Source: Stenogyne calaminthoides (Eukaryota > Streptophyta > Magnoliopsida > Lamiales > Lamiaceae). Taken from it: 64,000 nucleotides of DNA. The notes below the pieces were generated by a model, which worked only from the letters and a program-made list of their open reading frames with translations, searched no databases and had not been told where the DNA came from. The stretch is from positions 4,659,638 through 4,723,637 of the forward strand of contig JBBCBC010000031.1 in NCBI GenBank assembly GCA_037126765.1, given 5' to 3'. Numbering within the stretch: the stretch's first letter is position 1; every line of letters starts with the position of its first letter. The position numbers and the translations under genes were made by a program. Positions 1-11,565 of this stretch are shown one piece after another.

Positions 1-544
1 ATCTCATTTCACTTCTCTCTCGAGATACCTCTCTCTCTCTGATACCTCTTCTCAAGAGACTATGCCTCTCTCTTCTTCCTCTTCTCTCTCTACACACGCA
101 CCTCCTCTTTCAAATTTGCACACACACACATACACCTCCTCTCAAACCTGCACACGTTAAAGGTAACTAAAGATGGAGGCTTCGGAGACGACTAGGATAG
201 TGGTGGATACATGGGCAGATGAAAGGGGGCACTAGATGGAGGTGGGGTTGGTGGATACACGGAGGTGCCGGGGGATCTAGGGCGGATCCCCATTCCAAAT
301 TAAAAATTTGACTCGAAGACTAAGACGGTGGTGGGGGAATAGATCTAGGGTTTTGGTGGAGGAATAGATCTAGAGTTTGTGAGAGGCGGTGGGATGAAGG
401 ATGGTGACGGCGGATCTGGTAGTGGTGAATGATTTGAGGCCCAAAGATCGAGAGTGATGGTGCTGGAGTGGATCTAAGGTATGGTGGGGAAGACGTCGTG
501 GGGATGGCGGAGGTGGAAGACACCGCGGGGATAACACAGTCACC
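1..544. other. Low-complexity intergenic stretch, no gene seen
   Basis: The first ~140 bases are CT/CA microsatellite-like (repeated CTCTCT and CACACA). The next 400 bases are G-rich on the plus strand with repeated GGTGG and GGATCTA motifs. A 67-residue open frame here on the minus strand is Ser/Pro-rich low-complexity sequence with no recognisable domain. It could be the edge of a promoter or UTR of a gene outside the window, but nothing in the sequence proves that. Confidence 0.5.
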
Positions 545-1930
545 CTGAGTCCAAATCAGGGTTAAATAAAACCTTTGATCAGCGAGTCAAATATCTTGAG
601 TTTAAGCACTGAGAAGCAAAGTCACCCTAAGTCCAAATCTACTAAGATAAGAACTCTGAGTAACTTTCAGTACTCCAAATAAGCTCAACTGATTTAGAGT
701 GCAAGAGTCATGAATAGCTTTGCACAGATAACTATCTTACTGAATGATCAGGAGAGCTGTTCAGTTTGGTAGCTATATACACTAGCTATGAAGGTGCGGA
801 AAGTGTAGGCCCTAAGTTTATACTCGTTTTACTTACTGAAAATGCTTTCTCTTTTAGTTCATAAAACTGTGATTAAGGTTGTGATTCAGTTAATGCAATA
901 CTCAGTGGTTTGGTACCAATCTGAATGAAAAGCCGTTGAATGCTCTCAGTGAAAATATGCAATATGAAGTACAGTACAGAAAGCAAACAACACAGAAGAT
1001 TATAGTGGTTCAGAGACTCAAGCTCATACGTCCACTCTCTCTGGTCCTCATGGGAATTCCTTCAACACTGTAATTCTCTTGTTTTATAGTACCAATGTGT
1101 ACTGAACAAATAAACCTCTCTTAGGTGACCTGTTTCCTAGGAACTACTTCCTGAGTCATAGTACTCAAAATTACCACTACTACAACAACTACAAGCTTTC
1201 AGACTGAACAACCCTCAACTTACTAACATCAACTCTCAAAACACAAACTACTCCAACTTCCTAACACTTAGGGTTTTGGGGTTTGGTTTTGTTCCAACTA
1301 GGTTGAGATATCCTTTACAAATAGAGCAGTAACAAGGGTATGATATCTCTTACTAAGCTTTAGATGTATAAGAAACACTTGGGAAATCTTTAGGGTTCGA
1401 GTGTTCAAAGAAACACTTGGCCGTATTGAGCAGGCACTCTCCGATTGGCTCCGATCTTTAGTCGAGTAGAGACAAACAAAAGACTCTTTTTAGTCAACTC
1501 CACTGAGTAAAAGTCATCCTTAAAGGCTTCGAATGATAGATACTTAGTCTACATTCTCTTTGTCTGCGAGATCTTCATACTCATAAATGTTCAGGACTCT
1601 TGATTTAGTCCTTCTCAACTTCAGGTTGATAGACTCAGATCTTCAAAACTTCAGTCTTCAACTCTTCAATCTTCAGCTCTTCAGGTCTTCAGGATTTTAG
1701 GTCTTCAGTTCATACATTGAATTCCCCCTCAATGTATGTTTTACTCAGTGATTAAAGCACAACTTATTCTATCCTGAACTATATCTGCTGACTATACATG
1801 GTGTAGATTCTCTTGAACAACTTAACCTATTTGAACCCTGAATTCATCTACCATGATATTATGATACATTATCATATTCAGGATTTTGGAATCTAATCAA
1901 AATCTTCTTCTCAAATTTATCTCCCAAAAT
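545..1930 (-). mobile_element. Decayed Sirevirus-like (Ty1-copia) LTR
   Basis: This stretch shares the order of landmarks seen in the better preserved LTR at 57453-59025. These are a 'tatagtggtt' block followed by 'cgtccactct' (near 1000-1040), a 'gtgcggaa' block near 795, TTCAG-rich repeats (1600-1700), and a 'ccccctcaatgtat' block near 1726 matching 'ccccctcaatatgt' at 58863. The orientation is the same as that copy (minus). Ends were not fixed and no target duplication was seen, so it is a truncated or solo LTR. The match was made by eye. Confidence 0.55.
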
Positions 1931-3296
1931 CCCCTCCACACGCCACCTCAACGCACCTCCATAACTGCGCCGTCAGTGTATTTCAGACATGCAGATCGAA
2001 GATTCTCAGACGCCTTTCTGTTAGTCTCTGCCGAAATTGTTGTCTTTTCAAATTGAAAGATGAGCCCGATTTTGATCAAATTTGTTCAATTGTTTGAGTT
2101 GGAAGTGTTTAATTGAGAAAAAATGTCTAATGTTGATGCGTTGCTTTTTTTTAATTAGAAAAGGTTTCGTTTCGTTCGTGCATATACATATTGCAAGATT
2201 TTGATGCATAGATGAATGTTTGGATTTGTATGAAATGTATTATGTTTAATATATACGATGTATTATGTTTGTATGCAATATTTCCAGTGTATATGCAATA
2301 TACTTTTTAACAATGCATTTCCTGGGGCACATATGTAATGAATTATGTATGTATGCACTCTAGTTAATGTATATGCAACATTTGGTTTAATAATGCATTT
2401 CCTCCCACACATGCAAATCTATCTTGAATAATGCACTTTGTTAGTGAATGATGCATTTTTTTTTTCATTTTTGTTAGTTGTGTGCAATTTTATGAGACCA
2501 AGTCAGAAAATTAGCACAATTCACAAATAAATTCTAATAAAATTATTTTATTAATTACTAAAATAATAAAAAGTTTTTTTATTTAAAAATGGAGATGATT
2601 TATTAAATGAGAAGAAAGATAAAAAAATAAGAGATGGAAAAAATATATATCTAATTGTTAACATTTTTATTTTTATTTTATGTTAAAAATGAAATATTAA
2701 AATATTATTATAAATTTAACTCGTGTGTGGCTCACCATAAAATAAAATAAAATAGTCATAATATAAAGAATAAGAAAAAAATGAACAAATGAAAAAAAAA
2801 ACAATTTTTGGCCTTTGGGGGCCTATGGGGGTTGGAGGAAAGTGGTGATGGGTCATGTGGACAAGACAAAAGAAAAGGGCAGGAAAAGGTGATGAGACCG
2901 CGGGGAAAGTGAAGATGAAGTAAGAGAGGGGTTCGGTAAATTAAGGGCTTATAAGTCAAAATACATCACAATTAAATATTGTTCATTAAATTTTGTACCT
3001 AATTGCTATTTTCATTTCAGAATTGTACCTATTAGTCACTGCCCCGTTAATAATATTGTCATTTAATAACTCAACCTAGTGAGAAAAGAGAAAAAATAAT
3101 GGTTTGAATTATCAAGAGTAAGATGCCAAAACGAAGAGAAAAATCTAAATTGATTAACCCATCTCACGGCCTATCTGATATTACACTATTTCACACAAGA
3201 ATTTATCTCAACCTGTATTAATCACTAAATTAATAATATGTAGAATCATATCCAGAGAAACACCTGGGTGGAAGAGAGCAGCATAATGGAGAGAAA
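1931..3296. other. AT-rich intergenic region and likely 3' UTR of the PTST1-type gene
   Basis: No coding sequence was recognised. An imperfect ~75-bp duplication lies at about 2271-2415 (two versions of 'gtatgca ... aatgcatttcct'). Bases 2500-2790 are almost pure A/T. The minus-strand gene ends at 3297, so its 3' UTR should occupy part of roughly 3000-3296. The exact poly(A) site cannot be called. Confidence 0.45.
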
Positions 3297-6200
3297 TTAT
3301 TCCACTATCAGCAAATTGTTCTGCATTAGCCCCTCACCAACAATGGGAAGTTCAGGTGATAGATGCCATTCCCCATCTATCAACAACTTTATTTCATACC
3401 TTCATAAAATCCAGAAACCAATAAATGAGATATAATGATGGTGATTTGGTTAATGACTTGAAATGTTAAGTAACATACCTTCCAGGTCTAAGCATCAAAG
3501 TAGTTGAGAACGTTGTGTATGAACCAGTATACTCTGGCGATAGGTGTTCCCCTTGACTCCAACCATCGAACGAACCCATCACTTGCACACTCTGAAACCC
3601 AATCATGGTGTAAAATCTCGTATTTCCAAGAAAAATGAATCATGATTATGCACATTTAACACCCTATCATGGAGAAGAGTCTCGAGTTCCTTAATCGGTG
3701 ACTAAAGCCATTCTCCGTATTAATAGTTCCCAAGACGGTATAAAATTAAGAATTTGTTTGCAAACTCTGCCAACAGCTTACAAAATCTTTTTTTTTTTTC
3801 CCAAAAGCTGTGAGGTGTAGCTTTTCAAAAAAAGTGATTTTGCTTCACTTTTGAGTTTGAAAACACCACCTTAGTCATTTACCTAAATTTACTGCATTAG
3901 ACACCATGGCATATAAGTAAGACTGATGACTGCAACTATATGCATTCACTCAAAGAGCAGATATGACAACACAATTATCACAAAGGAATGTTACGTGAAT
4001 TGAATTCAGTAGTAACAGGTATGACATTACTCATTATCAAAATGAATTCAAAATTCTTGTGCATTAAAATATATACTTCTCTGAATATTTACATGATTCA
4101 AAAGCAGCAGACTAGGGAAGCTTGCAAACTGATGCAGCGACTAACGAGAGCGTATAATAGAGATAAAATATATAGCCTAAGTCTTGTATGTATCCAGGTG
4201 CACCGCGCACTCATAGTGCATTTTAGAACCGTGCAATTTGTCATACTGAAAGACTTAATTGTGCAACTATTAATATGGAAAAATAATTGCACGGTTCAGT
4301 GTAAACAAGTTGCATATTTCAATATAACAAGTTGCATGGTTTTAAAATGCACTTATAAGTGCACGGTGCACGGTGATGCACATGATACCCACTCTTATAT
4401 ATAAGAACACAAGAAACACTAATTCCATTATTTCTAAGAACACCTCGAAAGGTGATAAACTCTACTACATTGATTCAAGAGGAATGTAGTAAAAGTGATA
4501 TTAAAATAAAACTCTCATATTATCATTAACCATAATCAACTCCTTAAATAATTACAAAAACAACTATTTATAATAATAAGTACTAATCTGGAATCCTAAA
4601 AGTAAGTATAATTTTTACCTAAACATAGACATAAATAAAAGGTAACAAATAAATCAATACCTTAAAGAATAAATGCAGTATATACAAACATATTTTCATA
4701 TACACCTTCATATATCTCATCACAACTTGTTAGAGTGTAGTATGACATGTTCATAATTCTTAATCTGGTAAAATAAGTTAAGAGACAAACTTGCGTGAGA
4801 TGGTCTCACGGACGGAGCATGATTTGGGCATTGGCGCTTTAACACTTTGGGAGGGGAGGGTGTTGATTTGTGCTAGTCGCATACGAGTTTTTGTCATAAG
4901 TTAATGCTTCGTATTGTTAAACAGGTACAAATGCATTAACAAGGATGCTTTGCAAGCTAGACGTGTTGTAACTTGTAGCCTTCATTTCACTTTCAAATTT
5001 AAATATATTATTATGGTTTTCCATGCAACTTTAAAAGTCAAACCATTGAGAAATCAAGCTAAAGATTACATATTTATGACATAATGCATCAAAGGGCTCT
5101 GCATCAAAAGACTCCTAAGCTATCAATTTTTGTTTCCCTAAATTGGCTTTTTTATTTTAAAGAGCCCTTTAAGTATCAAATTTTATTTCACAAGCTCCCT
5201 CGAGACAAAAATTGATAGAACTTTTTGGTTCACTTTAATGGCTCCGTTAAAAATTGTACACCTCAGCTCTATTTAAGTTTAATTATATTCAAAAGTATTT
5301 TTCACCGGCCATTTTAGGTACTCATCACCTGAAGTATTGGGGTTAAAATGACTTCTTTTTTCTTTTTTTTGACAGGATGGGTTAAAATGACTTGCACAAA
5401 AGACATATCTGGATATTAGTAAAACTAAAATACATATTTAACGGAATTTATTAAGATACATCGAAAATTTTCATCAATTTTCGTTTCAAGAGAGCTTGTT
5501 AAATAAAATTTCAATCCTAGAAGGACTTCATAAAACAAAAAATAGTTTGAGGACATATTGAACAAAAATTGATAGTTTAGGAGTCTATTTGATGCATTAT
5601 GTCAATTTTTATTTGTGTATTTTTTCCATATGCAGATCAACTTTCTTCACAAACTTATGAAAACGCATTTTCTAAGTTGTTGGCTTTCTAAACAATAAAA
5701 GGAACACAAATACACACATATTTGAACATGCAAAATTAATTATTAAAAGGTGCCCCCCTCCCCCCAATTACTTACCTCTGCCATCCCACGCCAAACTAAA
5801 GGAACTTCTTTTGATCGTGCAGCATCCACATCCTTGATCTGTTCCTCCAATCTTTTTTGTACAGCTATTCCCATCGCAGAAATCGCATAATGGTTAACAC
5901 ATGGTAACTCAGATTAATGTATTCAGTTTTAACAGAAAAAATTTCTTATGATGAAGATAAAGATGCTTAAATTTTCTTTAGGCTTAAATTTTCTTCTCAT
6001 CCCTGATCACATCGACAGACGCTTAAATTTTCTTTAGGCTTTTTACCAGAAGATAAAGATTATCAGCCATAAAGGACCACAAGAATTTAATTGGGATATG
6101 AAAGAGGAACGACCACATATAACATATGATGGGAACTGAATAAAATAAAACAAAACATATATAACACAGTTCAGCTATTTTGATGTGTATGATTGTATCC

Positions 6201-8105
6201 AACTGTCAAAATGCCAAAGAATACTCTTCCTTTATTCTATCATATGATATCATACTCTTCCTTTCAATGTATTCACACTTCACTACAAATGAAGCAACAC
6301 CATGCTACAGTTCCCACTATACAAGCAATCAACTTCGATTCCAAGTTCAACTTGCTTTGGAGATTTAAGATCAACAACAAGATGATTGAATCTTGAGATC
6401 CTATTTGATTTAATCCTAATTAATAAATTCCACTTCTTCCGTACTTGTTTTTCTTAAATGTCCATACCATATATGATAAGAGAGATGGAAATTTTTTAAT
6501 TGTTAAAGGTAATTTTAACTGCAATGATAACAGAGATGGAATTTTTTTAGCCTTTTGGCCACTTTATCAGATATACCTTCTAGTCTTGAGAAAAGGTGAG
6601 ACTGAATGTATTTTCCATTAATCTTTCTTGAACCGCCTGGAATATCGTAATTTGCAATTTCTTCTGCCAAATCAACAAGAGCCTACAGGTGAAATTGATA
6701 GATATGTTCTTAAATTTCAATAATGGGACATCTTAAGAAAAAAGTACAGTGAAGCAGTTTCCAAAGATACACCTGAATCTCAAGTTCTATGACAGCAAGT
6801 TCGCTCTTGAAATTAACTAATGCATCTTCATTAACTAGCAACTGCTTTGACAAATATCAAACAAAATTGTTATTATATGACATTAAAAAGTGATTATTAC
6901 AGCTAAGAATATGTTATACAGCCAAACCTGGCGCTTTAGGAATCGATTCTGCTGATTTGCTTCACTAAGTTTCTTGACAAGTATTGACCTTTGAGAATCA
7001 ACGAGTAATGACTTCAACTGTAAAGCAACAAGAATGTTAGTTACAAGAGAGAAAGCATGGCCCATGATATTCCCATTAAATAAATGAAAATTTAATATTC
7101 AGACAAGATGTTCACATTTTTCATTTTCTTCGTTGATTAATCCAATAAAAGTCACCTCTTCACTACTTAGTGGTCGTTCAAGCGGTTTCTCAAGGGAAGT
7201 ATTGGAATCAGAATCCTCATTCTTGGAGAAAACCTTTGACTGCATAGCTGAAACCTCCTCCTCTAAACTACTTGGTGCACAAAACACTCTCGAGCTTTCA
7301 AAACGAAGAGCACGCTTATTTACCAAAACCCGACTCAGTTTACCCGTATTAACTCGAGATCTATCAATTCTTCTCACATTGATTCTGTCAATGAACATTT
7401 ACTACATTTCAGAAGACATCAACACAGGACAAAGACACTGTGAACAGAAAATTTATCTCCCTTTTTACTATTCGCCGTTTCCTGGTAAACACTATATATG
7501 CAAAAATTCATCTTACATAACCATTCAAAACAAGATTGCAGAAATCCGGGGGACTGTACTGGAGTGTACGCAATCGACAATAAGAAAACTTCACAAAACT
7601 TAGGGGGCATTTGGTTAAAAAATTCTAACATTGGCATGGTAATCATAATTAGTATGAGGTAATTGCGGTGGTTAATGAGAATAAAAGACGGTCAATTCAC
7701 CTTCACCTTCATCATATTTTCTTGGGATAATAAGACTCAAAACTAAATTATTCATTATCCTATTTTGATTAACTACCTCACGTCCTATAACCATTTCTCA
7801 TCAATCATTCCACTATCGATTCATCAACTAACAATCAATCCTTGTCTTCACTTATATATAAACTAGAACAAAAAAGCAATAAAACCACCATTTTCATTGT
7901 AATTCACATTACAGAAATTGTACTAAGAACCCCTCAGTACACTTTCCTATAAAAATCCCAGGCGGGTCAACTCAGACGCGGTAGCTTTGACAGAATTTCA
8001 AAATTGCGATTCAAATTACAGATAAAACTAAATAATCCGGCAGTGAAAAGAGACTCACCTCGGCAAACATGGTTGCAAAGCAGTGCTGACTATATTACTG
8101 CCCAT
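3297..8105 (-). CDS. PTST1: PTST1-type protein (PROTEIN TARGETING TO STARCH): coiled coil plus CBM48, plastid
   Basis: Eight coding exons on the minus strand, all GT-AG: 8059-8105, 7156-7384, 6928-7017, 6773-6844, 6577-6682, 5776-5864, 3479-3591, 3297-3399. They total 849 nt, 282 codons plus TAA, with every phase closing. Residues 1-60 are basic and hydroxylated, as expected of a plastid transit peptide. About 90-190 is helical and charged (SEANQQNRFLKRQ), predicting a coiled coil. About 205-282 is a CBM48 glycogen/starch-binding fold with VQVMGSFDGW, LMLRPGRYEIKLLIDGEWHL and a final NNLLIVE. In the known family the coiled coil binds granule-bound starch synthase and CBM48 binds starch, delivering the enzyme to granules for amylose synthesis. 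Length is close to the Arabidopsis protein as I recall it (~274 aa). The ATG at 8103-8105 is chosen because exon 1 splices in phase (CCG AG|A ATC). A shorter alternative is an ATG at 7396-7398 if intron 1 is retained. The exon 4 acceptor has an AAG/CAG choice (6844 or 6841) worth one residue. Confidence 0.9.
4194..4375. repeat. Short foldback (MITE-like) in PTST1 intron 6
   Basis: Two ~42-bp inverted arms, about 4194-4238 and 4331-4375, carry 'gcaccg(c/t)gcac', 'tagtgcatttta' and 'ccgtgcaa' blocks in mirror order around a ~90-bp loop. An open frame of 138 codons crosses it but lies wholly within the intron and has no domain. Confidence 0.55.
4781..4897 (+). mobile_element. Copy of a ~150-bp MITE-like family (family C), diverged
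   Basis: It begins 'agagacaaacttgcgtgaga', has the core 'gcgctttaacactttggga' and ends 'gagtttttgtcata'. It matches, with gaps, copies at 9187-9340 (opposite strand) and 35991-36133. It lies in intron 6 of the PTST1-type gene. Confidence 0.6.
5077..5604. mobile_element. 528-bp foldback/MITE in PTST1 intron 6
   Basis: Terminal inverted repeats begin 'tgacataatgcatcaaa' at 5077 and end with its mirror 'tttgatgcattatgtca' at 5604. Pairing continues inward through 'agactcctaagctatcaat' versus 'attgatagtttaggagtct'. It has no coding capacity. A clear target duplication was not found. Confidence 0.7.
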
Positions 8106-8461
8106 ATTTCAAGAGCTCCTAAAGAAGAAAACAAAGGAACAGTAATTAAAGGTAAAAAGGGGCCGTGGCTTGTATGTATGAATCCCTATTAAAAGCCATT
8201 AAAAATGGAAAGATCTTGACATAATTGAAGTAAGAAATACGCGAGATTATTGTAAAGAAGTTACAAAGAGTGATCTGAGATGTGGGGGATTCCAGTTAAC
8301 AGTGTGATTTTGTGTTGGTGCCTCTGAGGGAAACCCAAGAGCGAGAGGTGGAGAAGCAGCGGCAGGTGACATAAAAAGCAATTCGAAAATTCAATTCATG
8401 TTTATCAACCAATGGATATTCCACCGACCCTTAGCTCAGTTTGACAAGTGATGGTGGTGAA
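8106..8461 (-). promoter_or_regulatory. 5' UTR and proximal promoter region of the PTST1-type gene
   Basis: This is the segment between the ATG and the upstream MITE. It has no long open frame. Plus-strand 'caaccaatgg' near 8411 contains CCAAT, which reads ATTGG in the gene's direction. No unambiguous TATA box was picked out. The transcription start cannot be fixed from sequence alone. Confidence 0.4.
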
Positions 8462-9002
8462 TAGGCGGTTTGGTCACTGAGCCGAACCGAATAAGCAAAA
8501 TCGAGTCAAATCGAAATTTTATTATTGCTAATCAAGCCGATTGAATAACCGTGAAAATTGTATTGTAACTTAACTGAAATTTTTGGTTCGGTTTCGATTT
8601 TTTAACCGAACTGGCCGAAATTTTGTGATTTTTTTTTATTCTTTTTAAGTCGTACATTAATAAAAATAGCATAAGAGTTTCAATAGAAAAGCACAATCCA
8701 TAAATTTCATGCACTAAATAACAACAATCCACAATATCATTAAATAAAAGTCCTACCGAATACAACGCGAACGCGGTGTAATCAATTAATCATGTAATAA
8801 AAAAAATATTATTTATATAATAAATTAATAATTATATATATTTAATAATTATATTTTGATTTTTTATTTCGATTTTTATCCGTTACCGAACCGAACCGAA
8901 AACTAAAATTTATAAAATTAAAAACTGTAACCGAACCAAATTAGAAAAGTTGGTTCGGTTCGGTCGGTTAATTCAGTTTTCACCGAATTCTGCCCACTCC
9001 TA
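8462..9002. mobile_element. hAT-type MITE with 8-bp target duplication
   Basis: The element starts TAGGCGG at 8462 and ends CCCACTCCTA at 9002; read inward from that end it is TAGGAGTGGG, a usual hAT terminus. It is flanked by the perfect 8-bp direct repeat GTGGTGAA at 8454-8461 and 9003-9010, the target-site length of hAT transposons. The interior is rich in GGTTCGG/CCGAACC repeats typical of this plant MITE type. It is non-coding, and lies ~350 bp upstream of the PTST1-type ATG. Confidence 0.8.
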
Positions 9003-9186
9003 GTGGTGAATGGGATAGAACTTGTGATGAAAAAAAATGTTGTTTAAAAAAAATAGTGATCTGATAGTTTTAAAAATATTGCACAAATATAATATGTGGT
9101 ATAAAATGTATTTTAGGTAAATTTATTTAACTTTTTTTTTAAAATATATGTATATATATATATTGCATCTATATATATATATAAAT

Positions 9187-9340
9187 GACAAAAATTCATA
9201 TGAGACGATCTCATGTATGAAACGGGGTACAAGTACAACCCAACACAAATCACACCCACCCCTCCCAAAGTGTTAAAGCGTCAATGTCCAACTTATGTCC
9301 CTTCTCATGGTGAGACGACGGTCCCATGCAAGTGTGTCTC
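9187..9340 (-). mobile_element. MITE-like family C, ~154 bp
   Basis: It is the reverse complement of the copy at 35991-36133. It begins 'gacaaaaattcatatgagac', has the core 'cccaaagtgttaaagcgtc', and ends 'gcaagtgtgtctc'. The inner ends hold GAGACG/CGTCTC palindromes. It is followed directly by the end motif of the AT-rich repeat family. Confidence 0.65.
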
Positions 9341-11521
9341 TATATAAAAGCAAAAACCGGCCCAATTTTGGAAATTATTGAATTTTCCCGCAAAAAATTA
9401 TTGTCAAATTGGGAGATGAATTTTTAATATTAATAAATAATAATAAATTGAGAAAAATCTTTTTGGAGCATATAATCTATTGTATACATTGAAAAAAAAA
9501 ATCTTTGAAATTGAGAAACGAATTTTTGAAATATAAGATTTTTTCAGAATAAATATGAATGAAATAAATATTAATAAATTATAATGGATTAAAAAAAATC
9601 TTTAAAAAGAAATATGTAATATATTTTCATAAACACAATATTAAAGGCGGTTTTTCTAATAAGTATTGTTATTTTATCGTTAGATTAATTGTTAGTATAT
9701 TTGAATTTCTTGAGCAGTTAAATAGATCTTTTAATTGGTGAACAAGATATTTGCTAATTATTCAAGCAATGAAGTTCTTTTATATTTGGATAAATCTCGA
9801 ATGATATTATATTTAAGGGAGGTGTTAAATGGATTGTCTAGGGCAGAATCATTGAAAAGCATTTGCCCTCAATCAAGTCCACCCAAGAATATGTCCTCAA
9901 TCAAGTCCATCAAGTCTAAAATAGTTTTTTCTGCCTAGCGCAGAATCTGCCCACAAAAAATTACATTATTTTTAAAACTTGCTCATATAATAGATAAAAT
10001 ATTGTGTTAATACATAATGACCCTACGAATTTTATTTTAAAGTAAAGTGAGGTTTAATATTTCAATGGAGCTTCATTACATATACGAGATTGTTTCATGT
10101 ATAATTCATGTATGATTTTGATAATAATTCATATTTTAAATTTAATTTTAACTAGTATAAAAATCATATTACGCAATTGAAGCATTTTGGACCTTCTGAG
10201 CATATAATGAGGAATTAATTAATATAATCGGAGTGTGTGATTGTCTTGATTATTACATTATTTCTCAATTTCATTTTTTCAACGATAAGATAAATATTAA
10301 AATTAATTGAGGATTCACATATATATTATCAGAGTTTATACCAATACAATAAACTAATTACTGAATCTATCTATATATCTATTTCTATATATATCATAGC
10401 AGAAATCCTTCTATATTTAGAAACCATTGAATTATTCCCCCAGAATTATTGGCAAATTGAGAAACTAATCTTTAAAATAAATATTAATAAATTATATTAC
10501 CTCCGTCCCGAAAAAACGCGTGACACCTACTTTATTATCGAGTTTTTGTGAGCGAGGTTGTTTATTAGTATTTCAAATGATAAAGTAATTTTTAAAGAGG
10601 GGTATTATAGATTTACCTCTCATCTATTGCATGCATCTTTAAAAATTATTTTATCATTTCAAATACTAATAAAAAATTCTCTCGTAAAAATACGTGAAAA
10701 CAGTAAACGTGCACGTTTCTTTGGGACGGAGAGAGTAATAGATTGAGATTTTTTTTTAAATATATATATATTATATTTCAACTAACTCTAATGTTAAACT
10801 GGAAACAAACCTCATAATAGATTGAGAAAAATCTTGGAAAAAAATATGTAGTATATTTTCACCAACTCTAATGTAAAATTGGGAAAACAGATATTTTGAA
10901 TAAATACTAATAAATTACATGATTGAGAAAAATATTTGAAATAAATATGTATGGAATAAATATTAACAAAGAGACAAATCTATGAAAAAATATATTAACA
11001 AATAATAATGGACTGAGAAAATCTTTGGAAAAAATATGTATATTTCCACAAAATCTAATATTAAATCTGAAAATAAATCTTTTGAATAAATTATAATGTA
11101 TTGAGAAAATCTTTGAAATAAATATGTATGAAATAAACCTTAAATATTTAAAAAAAAAGAATTTCAACCTTATATATTACATTATAAGTCATAAATTTCA
11201 ATTTTATAAACATTAACTCAATATTGGGTTCTAATACAAGCATCATATTTATGATATATAAATAATTTTGAATAAGATACACTTTCAAATAAAATCAATA
11301 GTGAGTGGCATATAATGAGCACATGAATGTATTAATTAACTAAGGAATTGATAAGGGCTACCAAACTGAAAATCCAATACATACTATTCAGTTGAGAACT
11401 ACAATGTCCTTAGAAAAGCTCGACAATAATTTTATAGCTAGGGGACCCCGCCAAAATTATTGGCAAATTGAGAAACTAATCTTTAAAATAAATACTAATA
11501 AATTATAATAGATTGAGATTT

Positions 11522-11565
<44 letters not shown>

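Noticed and set aside
3988..4404. 138-codon plus-strand open frame
   Set aside because: It lies inside intron 6 of the well-supported minus-strand PTST1-type gene, spans a foldback repeat and has no recognisable domain.
7133..7603. 156-codon plus-strand open frame
   Set aside because: It is the antisense shadow of PTST1 exon 2 and the end of intron 1.
11433..11450. Helitron 3' end (CTAG after a hairpin)
   Set aside because: 'tatagctag' lies at the unit end but no GC-rich hairpin precedes it, so it was kept only as a possibility in the findings.
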